Positions 1-6,325 of a stretch of 32,692 bases of DNA are shown one piece after another. A program made the position numbers and the translations under genes. The stretch is from Selenomonadaceae bacterium (lineage in GTDB: Bacteria; Bacillota; Negativicutes; Selenomonadales; Selenomonadaceae), in NCBI GenBank assembly GCA_017446845.1, contig JAFSOQ010000112.1, positions 1 to 32,692 on the forward strand, given 5' to 3'. Under the pieces are notes generated by a model, which saw only the letters and a program-made list of their open reading frames with translations, did no database searches and was not told the origin of the DNA. Positions within the stretch are counted from its first letter, which is position 1; each line of letters opens with the position of its first letter.

Positions 1-942
1 GTGGCAATGGGTCTTGTAAAGGACGGCGACGCCCACACGATACTAACTGATATTCAAGGCATGGAAGACGCGCTCGGCGACATGGACTTTAAAGTTGCTG
101 GCACAACCGAAGGCGTTACGGCGATTCAAATGGATATAAAGGTTGCGGGCATTTCAAGAGAAATTCTAAGCGATGCATTGGCTCAGGCGAAGCGCGGCAG
201 AAGTTTTATCTTAGGCAAAATGCTTGAAGTCATCAGCGAGCCCGCCGCAGACTTGTCGCCGTATGCACCGCGAGTCCGCACGCTTAAAATTGCCGTCGAT
301 AAAATCCGCGAGGTTATCGGCACGGGCGGCAAGATTATCAACAGGATTATTGAGGAAACGGGCGTTGACATTGACATTAACGACGACGGGCAAGTTTTCG
401 TTACGTCCAAGAATGTCGAGGGCATTGACCGCGCAGTTGAGATTATCGAACAGATTGTTCATGATGTGACAATCGGCGAAGTTTACGAAGGACCTGTTAC
501 GCGAATCATGCCGACGGGCGCATTTGTGGAAATTGCATTCGGCAAAGAGGCAATGTGTCACATTTCCCAACTGTCCGATAAAAGAATTCCGACGGTTGAA
601 GACGCGGTTAAAGTTGGCGACATGCTCAAAGTTAAAATTACCGAGATTGACGACAAGGGCAGAATCAATGCAAGTCATCGCGCTCTGCTTGAGGGTGATG
701 CTCCCAAGCCGCGTAATTTTGACAGACCGCCGCGCAGTGACGACCGTCCGCCGAGAAATTTTGACAGACAAAGTAGCAACGACCGCACGAGAACTTCCGA
801 CCGCCCGCGCAGCAATGACAGAACGAGAAGTAACGACAGACCGTCCGGGAATTTTAACAGGTCGCGCAGCGAATCTCGAACCATTAAAGATTTCAAGGAT
901 TTAAAAAATTCTCGTGACAGCCGTCGCAGACGAGACAGATAG
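1..942 (+). CDS. pnp: Polyribonucleotide nucleotidyltransferase, 3' part
   Basis: This is the C-terminal part of PNPase, the phosphorolytic 3'-5' exoribonuclease of mRNA decay; the 5' end lies outside the window. Visible are the end of the second RNase PH domain (about residues 1-80), a KH domain with its GxxG loop in VIGTGGKII (about 96-150) and an S1 domain (about 157-232, [21 protein letters not shown]). The last ~75 residues are an unusual low-complexity tail rich in Arg, Asp, Ser and Asn, with repeated DRPP/NDRTR-like units, ending RRRRDR. Such basic tails are known on RNA-binding proteins of some bacteria; a role in RNA or degradosome contact is inference. The gene ends at TAG 940-942. 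Confidence 0.97.
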   Translation: MAMGLVKDGDAHTILTDIQGMEDALGDMDFKVAGTTEGVTAIQMDIKVAGISREILSDALAQAKRGRSFILGKMLEVISEPAADLSPYAPRVRTLKIAVDKIREVIGTGGKIINRIIEETGVDIDINDDGQVFVTSKNVEGIDRAVEIIEQIVHDVTIGEVYEGPVTRIMPTGAFVEIAFGKEAMCHISQLSDKRIPTVEDAVKVGDMLKVKITEIDDKGRINASHRALLEGDAPKPRNFDRPPRSDDRPPRNFDRQSSNDRTRTSDRPRSNDRTRSNDRPSGNFNRSRSESRTIKDFKDLKNSRDSRRRRDR

Positions 943-943
943 T

Positions 944-985
944 GGTTAGGGTTTTTCCCCTAACTCCTAACTCCTAAATCCTAAG
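944..985. repeat. Heptad repeat (CCTAACT/CCTAAAT units) with small hairpin
   Basis: The short pnp-downstream gap is made of heptads CCTAACT, CCTAACT, CCTAAAT, the complement of the TTAGGAG family seen elsewhere in the window. Its left part (GTTAGGG, short T-rich loop, CCCTAAC) can fold into a hairpin that may act as a weak terminator after pnp. Confidence 0.6.
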
Positions 986-1000
986 AAGGGAGATTTTTCA

Positions 1001-1384
1001 ATGGCAACGCTTGACAGATTTAAAGAAGCAACGGAAACGGGCACAATCATCGACGCGAACGATTTGGAAGTTCCGCTTTCCGCACAACTGAAATACGATT
1101 TTCTGGCGGCAATTCACACAATGGAGCAACTCGAAAAACTCGCGCGGGAAATCGAAAATCGCAAAAGGTCTCGCATAAAATTGGAAGACGAACTTTTTAA
1201 AAGTTGCAAGCAAATGCTCAAAAAGCTCGGCGACGACGAAAAACCGCTCACGCTCAGAAAAATCGACGACGCAATTAAAACGCTCAACGATTGCCGCCGC
1301 GAGATTATGAAAATCGACAGCGCGGCTCGTGAAAGCGATAAACTTGCAAAACTCATCAAAGACGGAATTTCTGCGGGAAGTTGA
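1001..1384 (+). CDS. Unrecognised helical protein, 127 aa
   Basis: I do not recognise this family. The ATG at 1001 has a good ribosome-binding site (AAGGGAG, 9-10 bases upstream). The product is highly charged, has no signal peptide or membrane segment, and looks almost wholly alpha-helical, with coiled-coil-like stretches around residues 40-75 (MEQLEKLAREIENRKRSRIK) and 80-120 (KIDDAIKTLNDCRREIMKID). Codon use matches its neighbours. It follows pnp after a heptad-repeat hairpin and precedes an FMN-binding protein. Nothing ties it to a pathway; a small cytoplasmic structural or adaptor protein is possible but unsupported. Confidence 0.8.
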   Translation: MATLDRFKEATETGTIIDANDLEVPLSAQLKYDFLAAIHTMEQLEKLAREIENRKRSRIKLEDELFKSCKQMLKKLGDDEKPLTLRKIDDAIKTLNDCRREIMKIDSAARESDKLAKLIKDGISAGS

Positions 1385-1390
1385 ATTCAA

Positions 1391-1414
1391 TTAGGAATGA
1401 GGAATTAGGAATTG
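1391..1414 (+). repeat. TTAGGAA-type repeat forming RBS and TTG start
   Basis: The stretch TTAGGAATGAGGAATTAGG, followed by AATTG, belongs to the dispersed TTAGGAA/G repeat family. It sits directly before the next gene, supplying the AGGA/GAGG-like ribosome-binding bases and possibly the TTG start codon at 1412. Confidence 0.6.
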
Positions 1415-1924
1415 AAAAGTTCGACATTCAGAGAAATGCGGCGCAGTAAACAAGTTTTGTCGCAAGAAACGGCAGAAAAAATTTTGCGCGAAGGTGAATT
1501 CGGAATTTTGGCACTTTCGGGCGACGACGGTTACAATTACGCCGTGCCGATTAATTACGCCGTCGAAGGCAACAAAATTTATTTTCACAGCGCGAAAACC
1601 GGTCACAAACTCGACGCGATTAAAAATAACGATAAAGTTTCATTTTGCGTCGTCGACCGGCACGAAGTCGTTGCCGAAGAGTTCACGACTTATTTCACCA
1701 GCGCGATTGCCTTTGGGCGAATAAAAATTGTTGAGGACGATAACGACCCCGATAAATTGCGCGGGCTTGAACTTTTGGCGGATAAATATTCTTCGACGGC
1801 AAGTCCCGCTCGTCGCGAAAAAGAGTTATCACGTTTAAGCGCGTTGGTTGTCCCCGTCATGACGATTGAACATTTGACGGGCAAGGCGGCTCGCGAACTT
1901 TTTAAGCGCGGAGATTTTTCTTAA
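1412..1924 (+). CDS. Pyridoxamine 5'-phosphate oxidase-family (NimA-like) FMN-binding protein
   Basis: A split-barrel flavin-binding protein of the NimA/PPOX-like family, about 170 aa, the usual size. It carries the family opening FREMRRSKQ, the strand pair YNYAVPINYAVEGNKIYFHSAKTGHKLD (about 44-71) and the core NDKVSFCVV (about 75-83). Such proteins bind FMN and reduce small substrates; some act on nitroimidazoles, but the substrate cannot be read here. Start: TTG at 1412 keeps the FREMRR motif and lies in a repeat that supplies the RBS. An in-frame ATG at 1436 is the alternative. The relB/relE-type pair follows after 21 bases. Confidence 0.88.
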   Translation: MKSSTFREMRRSKQVLSQETAEKILREGEFGILALSGDDGYNYAVPINYAVEGNKIYFHSAKTGHKLDAIKNNDKVSFCVVDRHEVVAEEFTTYFTSAIAFGRIKIVEDDNDPDKLRGLELLADKYSSTASPARREKELSRLSALVVPVMTIEHLTGKAARELFKRGDFS

Positions 1925-1945
1925 GCAAAAGGAGCGTGATTAACA

Positions 1946-2170
1946 ATGGTTGAAGTGACTGTAACTTTCACTGAAGGAGCCGTCGAATTGATGAAAGGTT
2001 TTGCGGCCGAAAAAGGACTTACTTTGTTGGAATATGTTAAGCAAGCAGTGCTCGACCGCCTTGAAGACGATGAAGATATTCGCGACGCGGACGCGGCTTA
2101 TGCGGAGTACTTGAAAAATCCGGTGACAATTTCGCACGAAGAATTAAAACGGGAGCTTGGATTGTTATGA
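1946..2170 (+). CDS. RelB-like antitoxin (DUF6290-type)
   Basis: A 74-aa acidic protein of the RelB/DUF6290 antitoxin kind: a short beta strand VEVTVTF (residues 2-8) as in ribbon-helix-helix proteins, a helix ending in LLEYVKQAVLDRLED, and an acidic C-terminal part (DDEDIRDADAAYAEYLKN) typical of the toxin-wrapping tail. The RBS is AAAAGGAG. Its stop overlaps the toxin start (ATGA at 2167-2170), the normal translational coupling of type II toxin-antitoxin genes. Such antitoxins usually repress their own promoter; no operator was identified here. Confidence 0.85.
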   Translation: MVEVTVTFTEGAVELMKGFAAEKGLTLLEYVKQAVLDRLEDDEDIRDADAAYAEYLKNPVTISHEELKRELGLL

Positions 2171-2436
2171 AGCAATACAGCGTCGACTACGACCCGCACG
2201 TAATAAAAAAACTTAACAAGCTTGATACGTCCGTTCGTAACCGAATTATTACATGGATTGATGAACACTTGGTTAGTTGCGAAAATCCTCGATTGCTCGG
2301 CAAGGCATTGCACGGCGATCGGCACGGGCATTGGCGTTATCGCGTCGGCGATTATCGAATTATCGCCAAGATTGAGGACGACAAAATTATTATCTTCGTC
2401 GTGAAGATTGACAAGCGCGGCGAAATTTACGACTGA
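2167..2436 (+). CDS. RelE/ParE-family toxin
   Basis: An 89-aa RelE-superfamily protein: QYSVDYDPHVIKKLNKLD at the start, a central LLGKALHGDRHGHWRYRVGDYRIIAKIED and a final strand KIIIFVVKIDKRGEIYD. The block WRYRVGDYRIIAKI is the hallmark RelE beta-sheet with the Arg residues used by ribosome-dependent mRNA interferases of this group. It overlaps the antitoxin gene by four bases. It appears intact and full length. RelE-type mRNA cleavage is the likely activity; a ParE-type gyrase target is less likely but not excluded. Confidence 0.88.
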   Translation: MKQYSVDYDPHVIKKLNKLDTSVRNRIITWIDEHLVSCENPRLLGKALHGDRHGHWRYRVGDYRIIAKIEDDKIIIFVVKIDKRGEIYD

Positions 2437-2454
2437 TTTTTTTGAGGAGGCGTC

Positions 2455-3207
2455 ATGGAAAAAAATTTTTTAACTTACAACATGGAAGTCAACGGACTGT
2501 TGCAGGAAGTCAAATTCAGCAAAGAGGCAATCGAAGAAATTTTTATGCCGTTCCTGCACGGGTTGACCGATTTAAAAATGACAATGGACAGAAAAGTTAT
2601 CGCGTACCTTGTCTCGCCGCCCGGAGCAGGTAAATCGACGCTGGCACAATTTTTGGAGCAATTAAGCCGCGAACGTTCCAACGAAGTCGATACGATTCGC
2701 GCACTCGGCATGGACGGTTTCCACTACACGGCGGCTTATATGAACGTCACCAAAGTCGAACGCGACGGCGAAGAAGTTTTGATGCGCGACATTAAAGGTG
2801 CGCCCGAAACTTTTGACATTGATTTACTCGTCGAGAAAATTCGCGAGGTACGTTCGGAAGGCACCAACTGGAATATTTACGACAGAAAAATTCATGACGT
2901 CTTGCCCGATTATTGGAGCGTCGAAGATGATATTCTTTTAATCGAGGGAAATTATCTGCTGCTCAAAGATGCGGGCTGGACTAACGTCCGAGTGCTTGCG
3001 GATTATTCTGTCTTCATTGACGCCGAACCTAATCTTTTGCGCGAACGATTAATCAATCGTAAAATCGCGGGCGGCAAGTCTCGTGAGGAGGCAGAAAGAT
3101 TTTTCGACTTCAGCGACAGCAAAAATATCGAACGCGTCTTGAAAAATTCTGCGCGGGCTGACGAAACTTGGAAACTTTTGCCCGACGGCGATTTTGAAAA
3201 AAATTAG
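2455..3207 (+). CDS. P-loop nucleoside/sugar kinase family (uridine kinase/phosphoribulokinase-like)
   Basis: A 250-aa P-loop kinase of the uridine kinase/phosphoribulokinase-like group often annotated as nucleoside/nucleotide kinase family. The Walker A motif is PPGAGKST (residues 55-62). A substrate-loop motif MDGFHY follows (86-91), then an acidic strand ILLIEGNYLLL (about 160-170). The C-terminal part LLRERLINRKIAGGKS matches the lid region with catalytic Arg residues. ATG 2455 has a strong RBS (GAGGAGG). The physiological acceptor (nucleoside, sugar or pantothenate-like) cannot be told. The gene closes with a long heptad-repeat hairpin. Confidence 0.8.
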   Translation: MEKNFLTYNMEVNGLLQEVKFSKEAIEEIFMPFLHGLTDLKMTMDRKVIAYLVSPPGAGKSTLAQFLEQLSRERSNEVDTIRALGMDGFHYTAAYMNVTKVERDGEEVLMRDIKGAPETFDIDLLVEKIREVRSEGTNWNIYDRKIHDVLPDYWSVEDDILLIEGNYLLLKDAGWTNVRVLADYSVFIDAEPNLLRERLINRKIAGGKSREEAERFFDFSDSKNIERVLKNSARADETWKLLPDGDFEKN

Positions 3208-3301
3208 GAGTTAGGAGTTAGGAGTTAGGATTTAGGATTTAGAGAAAAACCCTTAACTCCTAAATCCCAACTCCTAACCCCCGGACAGGAATGAGGAATT
3301 G
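3205..3301. repeat. Heptad-repeat block TTAGGAG/TTAGGAT with inverted arm
   Basis: Tandem heptads TTAGGAG (four) and TTAGGAT (two) are followed, after a short A-rich loop, by an inverted arm of CCTAACT/CCTAAAT-type heptads and then by an AGGAATGAGGAATTG segment. The arms can pair into a long imperfect hairpin. The block begins at the stop codon of the kinase and runs into the TTG start of the next gene. Confidence 0.85.
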
Positions 3302-4165
3302 GGAATTAGGAATGTAAAAAGCTCAAAATTTAAAGCTCATGCAAACAACGTAGCATTGCCGCACACGATTTTTAGTTTGCCGTTCGCGTTGGCGAGTGCA
3401 TTCATGGCGGCGGACGGTCATCCCGATTTTTGGACGGTCATTTTAATTTTGGTCGCGATAACTTCTGCGCGGTGGGCGGCAATCGCAATCGACAACCTTG
3501 CCGATTTAAAATACGACAAACTTCAGCCGCGCTTATCTTATCGGGCAATGGTGCGCGGCGAAATTTCCAAGGGCGAGGCGTTAATTTTTATCCTGCTTTG
3601 CATAATCGTCTTGGTCGTGACGGTCGCACAACTTCCGCCGATTTGCTTAAAACTTTTGCCCGTCGCGGCGATTCCGTTCATAATTTATCCGTTCACGAAA
3701 CGATTTACCGCGTATTGCCATTTATGTTTGGGCGTTGCGATTGCAATGGCTCCGGCGGGCGCGTGGGTCGCCTTGACCGAAAAAATTTCCTTGCCGATGA
3801 TAATTTTGTGCGTGGCAGTCGCGTTGTGGATTGGAGCTTTCGACGCGGTTTACGGCGCACAAGACGAACAATTCGACAAATCTCAACGGCTCCACTCCTT
3901 GGCGACAAAATACGGCGCGGCGGGCGCATTGAACATCGCCAAAGGTCTTCACGTCGTGTCAATCATCTGCTTCGTGACGGTCGGGCTTATGCTCGGCTTG
4001 GGCAAGTTGTATTTCGTCGGCGTCTTGATTGCGGCGATTGCTCTGATTTATCAGCACGCGCTTGTTAAGGCGGGCGATTATCGCGAAGTCACTCAAGCCT
4101 ACTTCATGCGCAACGGAATTGTTTCTATCGCGATTTTTATTTTTACTTGGCTCAGCTACGATTAA
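3299..4165 (+). CDS. UbiA-family 4-hydroxybenzoate-type polyprenyltransferase
   Basis: A 288-aa multi-pass membrane protein of the UbiA superfamily, the length and order of the MqnP/UbiA-like type that prenylates an aromatic quinone precursor. The first Asp-rich motif reads DNLADLKYD, where the family consensus has Asn first (NxxxDxxxD); the PR..R element follows (QPRLSYRAMVRGEIS). The second motif is FDAVYGAQDEQFD. About eight hydrophobic helices can be seen. No ATG lies upstream of the first conserved helix (LPHTIFSLPFALA), so TTG 3299, within the repeat block, is the best start. Menaquinone (futalosine-route) synthesis is the likely pathway by family, not proven. A terminator follows. Confidence 0.85.
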   Translation: MGIRNVKSSKFKAHANNVALPHTIFSLPFALASAFMAADGHPDFWTVILILVAITSARWAAIAIDNLADLKYDKLQPRLSYRAMVRGEISKGEALIFILLCIIVLVVTVAQLPPICLKLLPVAAIPFIIYPFTKRFTAYCHLCLGVAIAMAPAGAWVALTEKISLPMIILCVAVALWIGAFDAVYGAQDEQFDKSQRLHSLATKYGAAGALNIAKGLHVVSIICFVTVGLMLGLGKLYFVGVLIAAIALIYQHALVKAGDYREVTQAYFMRNGIVSIAIFIFTWLSYD

Positions 4166-4172
4166 GCAAATT

Positions 4173-4205
4173 AAAATCCCGTTGAAAATCTCGGCGGGAT
4201 TTTTT
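4173..4205 (+). terminator. Intrinsic terminator after the UbiA gene
   Basis: AAAATCCCG and CGGGATTTT form the stem around a 15-base loop, followed by T residues. The stem type AAATCCCG/CGGGATTT recurs in the terminators after both CRISPR arrays. Confidence 0.85.
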
Positions 4206-4226
4206 CTCTGCTCAAAAAAGTTTTGC

Positions 4227-4255
4227 TTGCATTTTTTTGCTCAGTGTGTTATAAA
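4227..4255 (+). promoter_or_regulatory. Promoter of CRISPR array 1
   Basis: TTGCAT (4227-4232), 17-base spacer, TATAAA (4250-4255). The spacer ttttttgctcagtgtgt and the -35 box are identical to those before array 2 at 8849-8877, so this is a shared leader core. Confidence 0.75.
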
Positions 4256-4495
4256 ATCTACGGTTCAAATTTGGTTCAAATTTTAAACGGAAAGTGTTTT
4301 CGGGTCACGCAACGACGTCGTTTAATCAAAACATTCTCCAAATCGAAAGGAGCGCGCCAATTCAACAAGCTCAAGACTTTTATGAAACCTATATGATTGA
4401 TTTTTTCAGAGAACGCAATCGAACAGCGGGCTTTTCCGATCACTTTCCAAAAGCCCGAATTTCGTGGCGTTGCGACACTCCCCGCAAGGCGTACT
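4256..4495 (+). other. CRISPR leader region of array 1
   Basis: This 240-base AT-rich stretch between the promoter and the first repeat contains no convincing gene. It holds a perfect 9-bp inverted repeat (CGGGCTTTT near 4427, AAAAGCCCG ending near 4457) and a GAAAGGAG sequence at about 4339 without a good ORF behind it. In array 2 the promoter is only about 25 bases from the first repeat, so this long leader is specific to array 1. Leader bases near the first repeat are normally where adaptation proteins bind; no such proteins are encoded here. Confidence 0.5.
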
Positions 4496-5338
4496 GTCGC
4501 GCATGCCTCCTTACCGTTTACGGTTTTGAAACTTCTGTCGCCCAACTTGCAGCTTCATCTACTTTGATGACGCCAGTCGCGCATGCCTCCTTACCGTTTA
4601 CGGTTTTGAAACTTTGGGCTGCGGGTATACGGTTACCATACAAATCAAAGAAGTCGCGCATGCCTCCTTACCGTTTACGGTTTTGAAACTAGAGAGGAGT
4701 TCGTCCGGGAAGAGTACGATCGTTTCACCGTACAGTCGCGCATGCCTCCTTACCGTTTACGGTTTTGAAACTACTCATGATCATGAACCGAGTCTGGATT
4801 GCCCGTTTGAAGTCGCGCATGCCTCCTTACCGTTTACGGTTTTGAAACACGATTCATCAACTCTACAGCTTTCTCAAACTTGCGGGCCTCTAGTCGCGCA
4901 TGCCTCCTTACCGTTTACGGTTTTGAAACTTCCAGCCATCTATATTACTTCCTTTCAAAATTTCAATATAATTGTCGCGCATGCCTCCTTACCGTTTACG
5001 GTTTTGAAACATTTATACGATGTCTGCAGTCCTTGAGGCTGACATTAAAACCTAGTCGCGCATGCCTCCTTACCGTTTACGGTTTTGAAACCTGCGATTA
5101 TCAATTACCTTGAAGAAGTCGATTTTGCTAAACAGTCGCGCATGCCTCCTTACCGTTTACGGTTTTGAAACTGGCACGGCCACTTGTGCGGTAAACGTCA
5201 ACGTCAAGCATGTTGTCGCGCATGCCTCCTTACCGTTTACGGTTTTGAAACTCGTTAAATCTACGATCAGGAATCTCAACTTTAATGGTCGGAGTCGCGC
5301 ATGCCTCAGAATCCCTACCCGTTCACGGTGTCTGAAGT
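4496..5338 (+). CRISPR. CRISPR array 1: 10 intact repeats plus degenerate terminal repeat, 10 spacers
   Basis: Ten identical 37-base repeats beginning GTCGCGCATGCC and ending CGGTTTTGAAAC start at 4496, 4576, 4653, 4735, 4812, 4893, 4974, 5055, 5135 and 5215. Spacers are 40-45 bases (42 for the last). Each repeat contains the stem ACCGT-TT-ACGGT. The eleventh repeat, from 5294, has a 7-base insertion (AGAATCC) and a changed 3' half (GTGTCTGAAGT) and marks the leader-distal end. Direction is left to right: promoter left, degenerate repeat and terminator right. Long spacers and a nearby CARF-HEPN gene suit a type III-linked array, but no cas operon is present. Spacer targets cannot be determined here. 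Confidence 0.98.
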
Positions 5339-5340
5339 AA

Positions 5341-5373
5341 AAAAATCCCGTCGGAAAACTCGGCGGGATTTTA
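5341..5373 (+). terminator. Terminator after CRISPR array 1
   Basis: AAATCCCG and CGGGATTT flank a short loop and are followed by TTTA. It lies directly after the degenerate repeat, the same layout as after array 2 (9266-9298). Confidence 0.8.
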
Positions 5374-5391
5374 CTTTTGGCAGACGAGCGC

Positions 5392-5427
5392 AAAAAAAAT
5401 AGCCGCTACGCTTTCACACAACGGCTA
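5392..5427 (-). terminator. Terminator of the minus-strand micro-ORF operon
   Basis: Read on the minus strand, TAGCCG and CGGCTA form the stem and are followed by eight T residues (5392-5399). The first bases of the stem are the stop codon of the last micro-ORF (5425-5427). It faces the array 1 terminator, so the two transcripts converge here. Confidence 0.8.
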
Positions 5428-5469
5428 AAGAATTTTGTCATCTCTGTTATCCGAGTTATCACTTTGCAT
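5425..5469 (-). CDS. Micro-ORF, 14 aa (MQSDNSDNRDDKIL)
   Basis: Last ORF of the minus-strand micro-ORF series. ATG (5469-5467) follows GGGGGTGA by about seven bases. The peptide is very hydrophilic and acidic, unlike the hydrophobic peptides before it. Its stop codon starts the terminator stem. It may be a real peptide or only a translated tail of the transcript; no family is recognised. Confidence 0.35.
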   Translation of the reverse strand: MQSDNSDNRDDKIL

Positions 5470-5507
5470 TTTTCAATCACCCCCAAATTTTTATCGATAA
5501 GTTCAAA

Positions 5508-5561
5508 TTACAACCGCGGGAACGGGAAGGGGAACGGCATCGGGAACGGGAACAACATCAT
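5508..5561 (-). CDS. Micro-ORF, 17-aa Phe-Pro repeat peptide
   Basis: ATG at 5561 is preceded by AAAGGAGGTG at normal spacing. The peptide MMLFPFPMPFPFPFPRL alternates Phe and Pro because the DNA is a tandem hexamer (TTCCCG units). I know no matching family. A membrane-active or signalling peptide is conceivable; hexamer slippage producing a meaningless ORF is the main alternative. Confidence 0.45.
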   Translation of the reverse strand: MMLFPFPMPFPFPFPRL

Positions 5562-5599
5562 AAATCTCACCTCCTTTCAAAACTCAGACGCTGTAAGAA

Positions 5600-5641
5600 T
5601 TAATCCCGAAGGAGCAACCACAACAACAACAACTCACCCAT
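5600..5641 (-). CDS. Micro-ORF A, 13-aa Leu-rich peptide MGELLLLWLLLRD
   Basis: ATG at 5641 follows AAAGGAGGTGAGAGC, an excellent Shine-Dalgarno context. The peptide is a single very hydrophobic stretch ending in Arg-Asp. It is one of two copies 78 bases apart that differ only at Leu/Trp position 7. The RBS and the peptide are both conserved between copies, which favours translation. Function unknown; a small membrane peptide is the natural reading. Confidence 0.55.
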   Translation of the reverse strand: MGELLLLWLLLRD

Positions 5642-5677
5642 GCTCTCACCTCCTTTCAAACTCGGACGCTGTAAGAA

Positions 5678-5719
5678 TTAATCCCGAAGGAGCAACCACC
5701 ACAACAACAACTCACCCAT
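5678..5719 (-). CDS. Micro-ORF B, 13-aa Leu/Trp-rich peptide MGELLLWWLLLRD
   Basis: Tandem duplicate of micro-ORF A with the same RBS (AAAGGAGGTGAGAGC before ATG 5719) and the same ends MGELLL and LLLRD; the only peptide change is Leu to Trp at position 7. The codon for position 7 is TGG here and TTG in the other copy. Function unknown. Confidence 0.55.
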   Translation of the reverse strand: MGELLLWWLLLRD

Positions 5720-5750
5720 GCTCTCACCTCCTTTCAAGAAGAAAACTTAC

Positions 5751-5867
5751 TTAATCGCGGCGGAAGACTGAAACTGCTGCGGAGGCACCGGCGACGAACA
5801 TTGAGGCAGATTCGTAAGCAAGAGCGGATTCGACTGCGGAGGCAACCAACGGCGCGAGAAAAAACAT
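5751..5867 (-). CDS. Small hydrophobic protein, 38 aa
   Basis: ATG at 5867 follows GAAGGGAG by nine bases and starts two bases after the stop of the preceding micro-ORF, so the two would be translationally coupled. The product begins MFFLAPLVASAVESALAYES, is rich in Ala, Val and Ser with small-residue spacing, and ends VFRRD, sharing the charged Arg-Asp end of the 13-aa peptides. One membrane helix, or a bacteriocin- or holin-like peptide, is plausible. No known family is recognised. Confidence 0.55.
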   Translation of the reverse strand: MFFLAPLVASAVESALAYESASMFVAGASAAVSVFRRD

Positions 5868-5869
5868 AC

Positions 5870-5992
5870 TTAACAGCTCCCTTCAATCGATGACAGATAT
5901 TTAATTTTCAAACAGCTTGGTCGTCCCTGACCTTGCAAGCGAAGTATAGCAGGAAGTTCTGAGGAAGTCATTTCAAGTTTCCTGCGAATCAA
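5870..5992 (-). CDS. Possible 40-aa ORF (TTG start) inside repeat element copy 1
   Basis: A TTG at 5992 follows AAAGGAGGTGCC. The predicted peptide begins with TTG-encoded Met then IRRKLEMTSSELPAILRLQG. It reads entirely through a copy of the 117-119 bp repeat (promoter plus hairpin) and ends two bases before the 38-aa gene. The strong RBS argues for translation, perhaps only to couple ribosomes to the next gene. The repeat nature argues that the peptide itself may not matter. Confidence 0.3.
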   Translation of the reverse strand: MIRRKLEMTSSELPAILRLQGQGRPSCLKIKYLSSIEGSC

Positions 5993-6004
5993 GGCACCTC
6001 CTTT

Positions 6005-6109
6005 CTATCGCAGACGATATTTTTTCAAGCAGCTTGGTCGTCCCTGACCTTGCAGGCTAAGTTTAGCAGGAAGTTCTGAGGAAGTCATTTCAAGTTTCCT
6101 GCGAATCAA
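6005..6109 (-). CDS. Possible 34-aa ORF (TTG start) inside repeat element copy 2
   Basis: TTG at 6109 follows AAAGGAGGTGCC. The peptide has the same first 15 residues as the ORF in the neighbouring copy and stops at TAG 6007-6005, which directly precedes the next AAAGGAGG. In the next copy to the right, the RBS is degraded to AAAGCAAGG and no comparable ORF exists. Treat it as a doubtful coding region. Confidence 0.25.
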   Translation of the reverse strand: MIRRKLEMTSSELPAKLSLQGQGRPSCLKKYRLR

Positions 6110-6296
6110 GGCACCTCCTTTCTATCGTCGACAATATTTTTTTCAAGCAGCTTGGTCGTCCTTGACCTTGCAGGCTAAGTTTAGCAGGAAGTTTTGAGGA
6201 AGTCTTTTTAATTTTCCTGCGAACTGAAACCTTGCTTTCTATCGTCGGCGATATTTAATTTTCAAGCAGCTTGGTCGTCCTTAACCTTGCAAGCGC

Positions 6297-6325
6297 AGTA
6301 TAGCATGAGATTTCGCGGCAGTCTT
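6297..6325 (-). promoter_or_regulatory. Probable promoter of the minus-strand micro-ORF operon
   Basis: On the minus strand AAGACT (6325-6320), 17 bases, then TGC-TATACT (-10 at 6302-6297), an extended -10 with a weak -35. The same arrangement, AAGACT-17-TAATAT, occurs in the fifth element near 8.8 kb, supporting the assignment. Confidence 0.5.

Noticed and set aside
3205-3301. Telomere-like or transposon-end origin of the TTAGGAG repeats
   Set aside because: No transposase, target duplication or defined ends were seen; the units are a dispersed heptad family, not an insertion sequence.
4294-5340. Plus-strand ORFs running through CRISPR array 1
   Set aside because: They translate the repeat over and over (ACLLTVYGFE and similar) and have no independent support; the array explains the sequence.
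5600-5719. Leucine leader peptides controlling a biosynthetic operon by attenuation
   Set aside because: The Leu-rich codon runs invite this idea, but no amino-acid biosynthesis gene follows on that strand; the transcript ends at a terminator near the array.
5377-5754. 125-codon plus-strand ORF over the micro-ORF region
   Set aside because: It contains NSDAVRINPEGATTTTTTHP twice only because the micro-ORF A/B unit is duplicated; no RBS, while the opposite strand has several.
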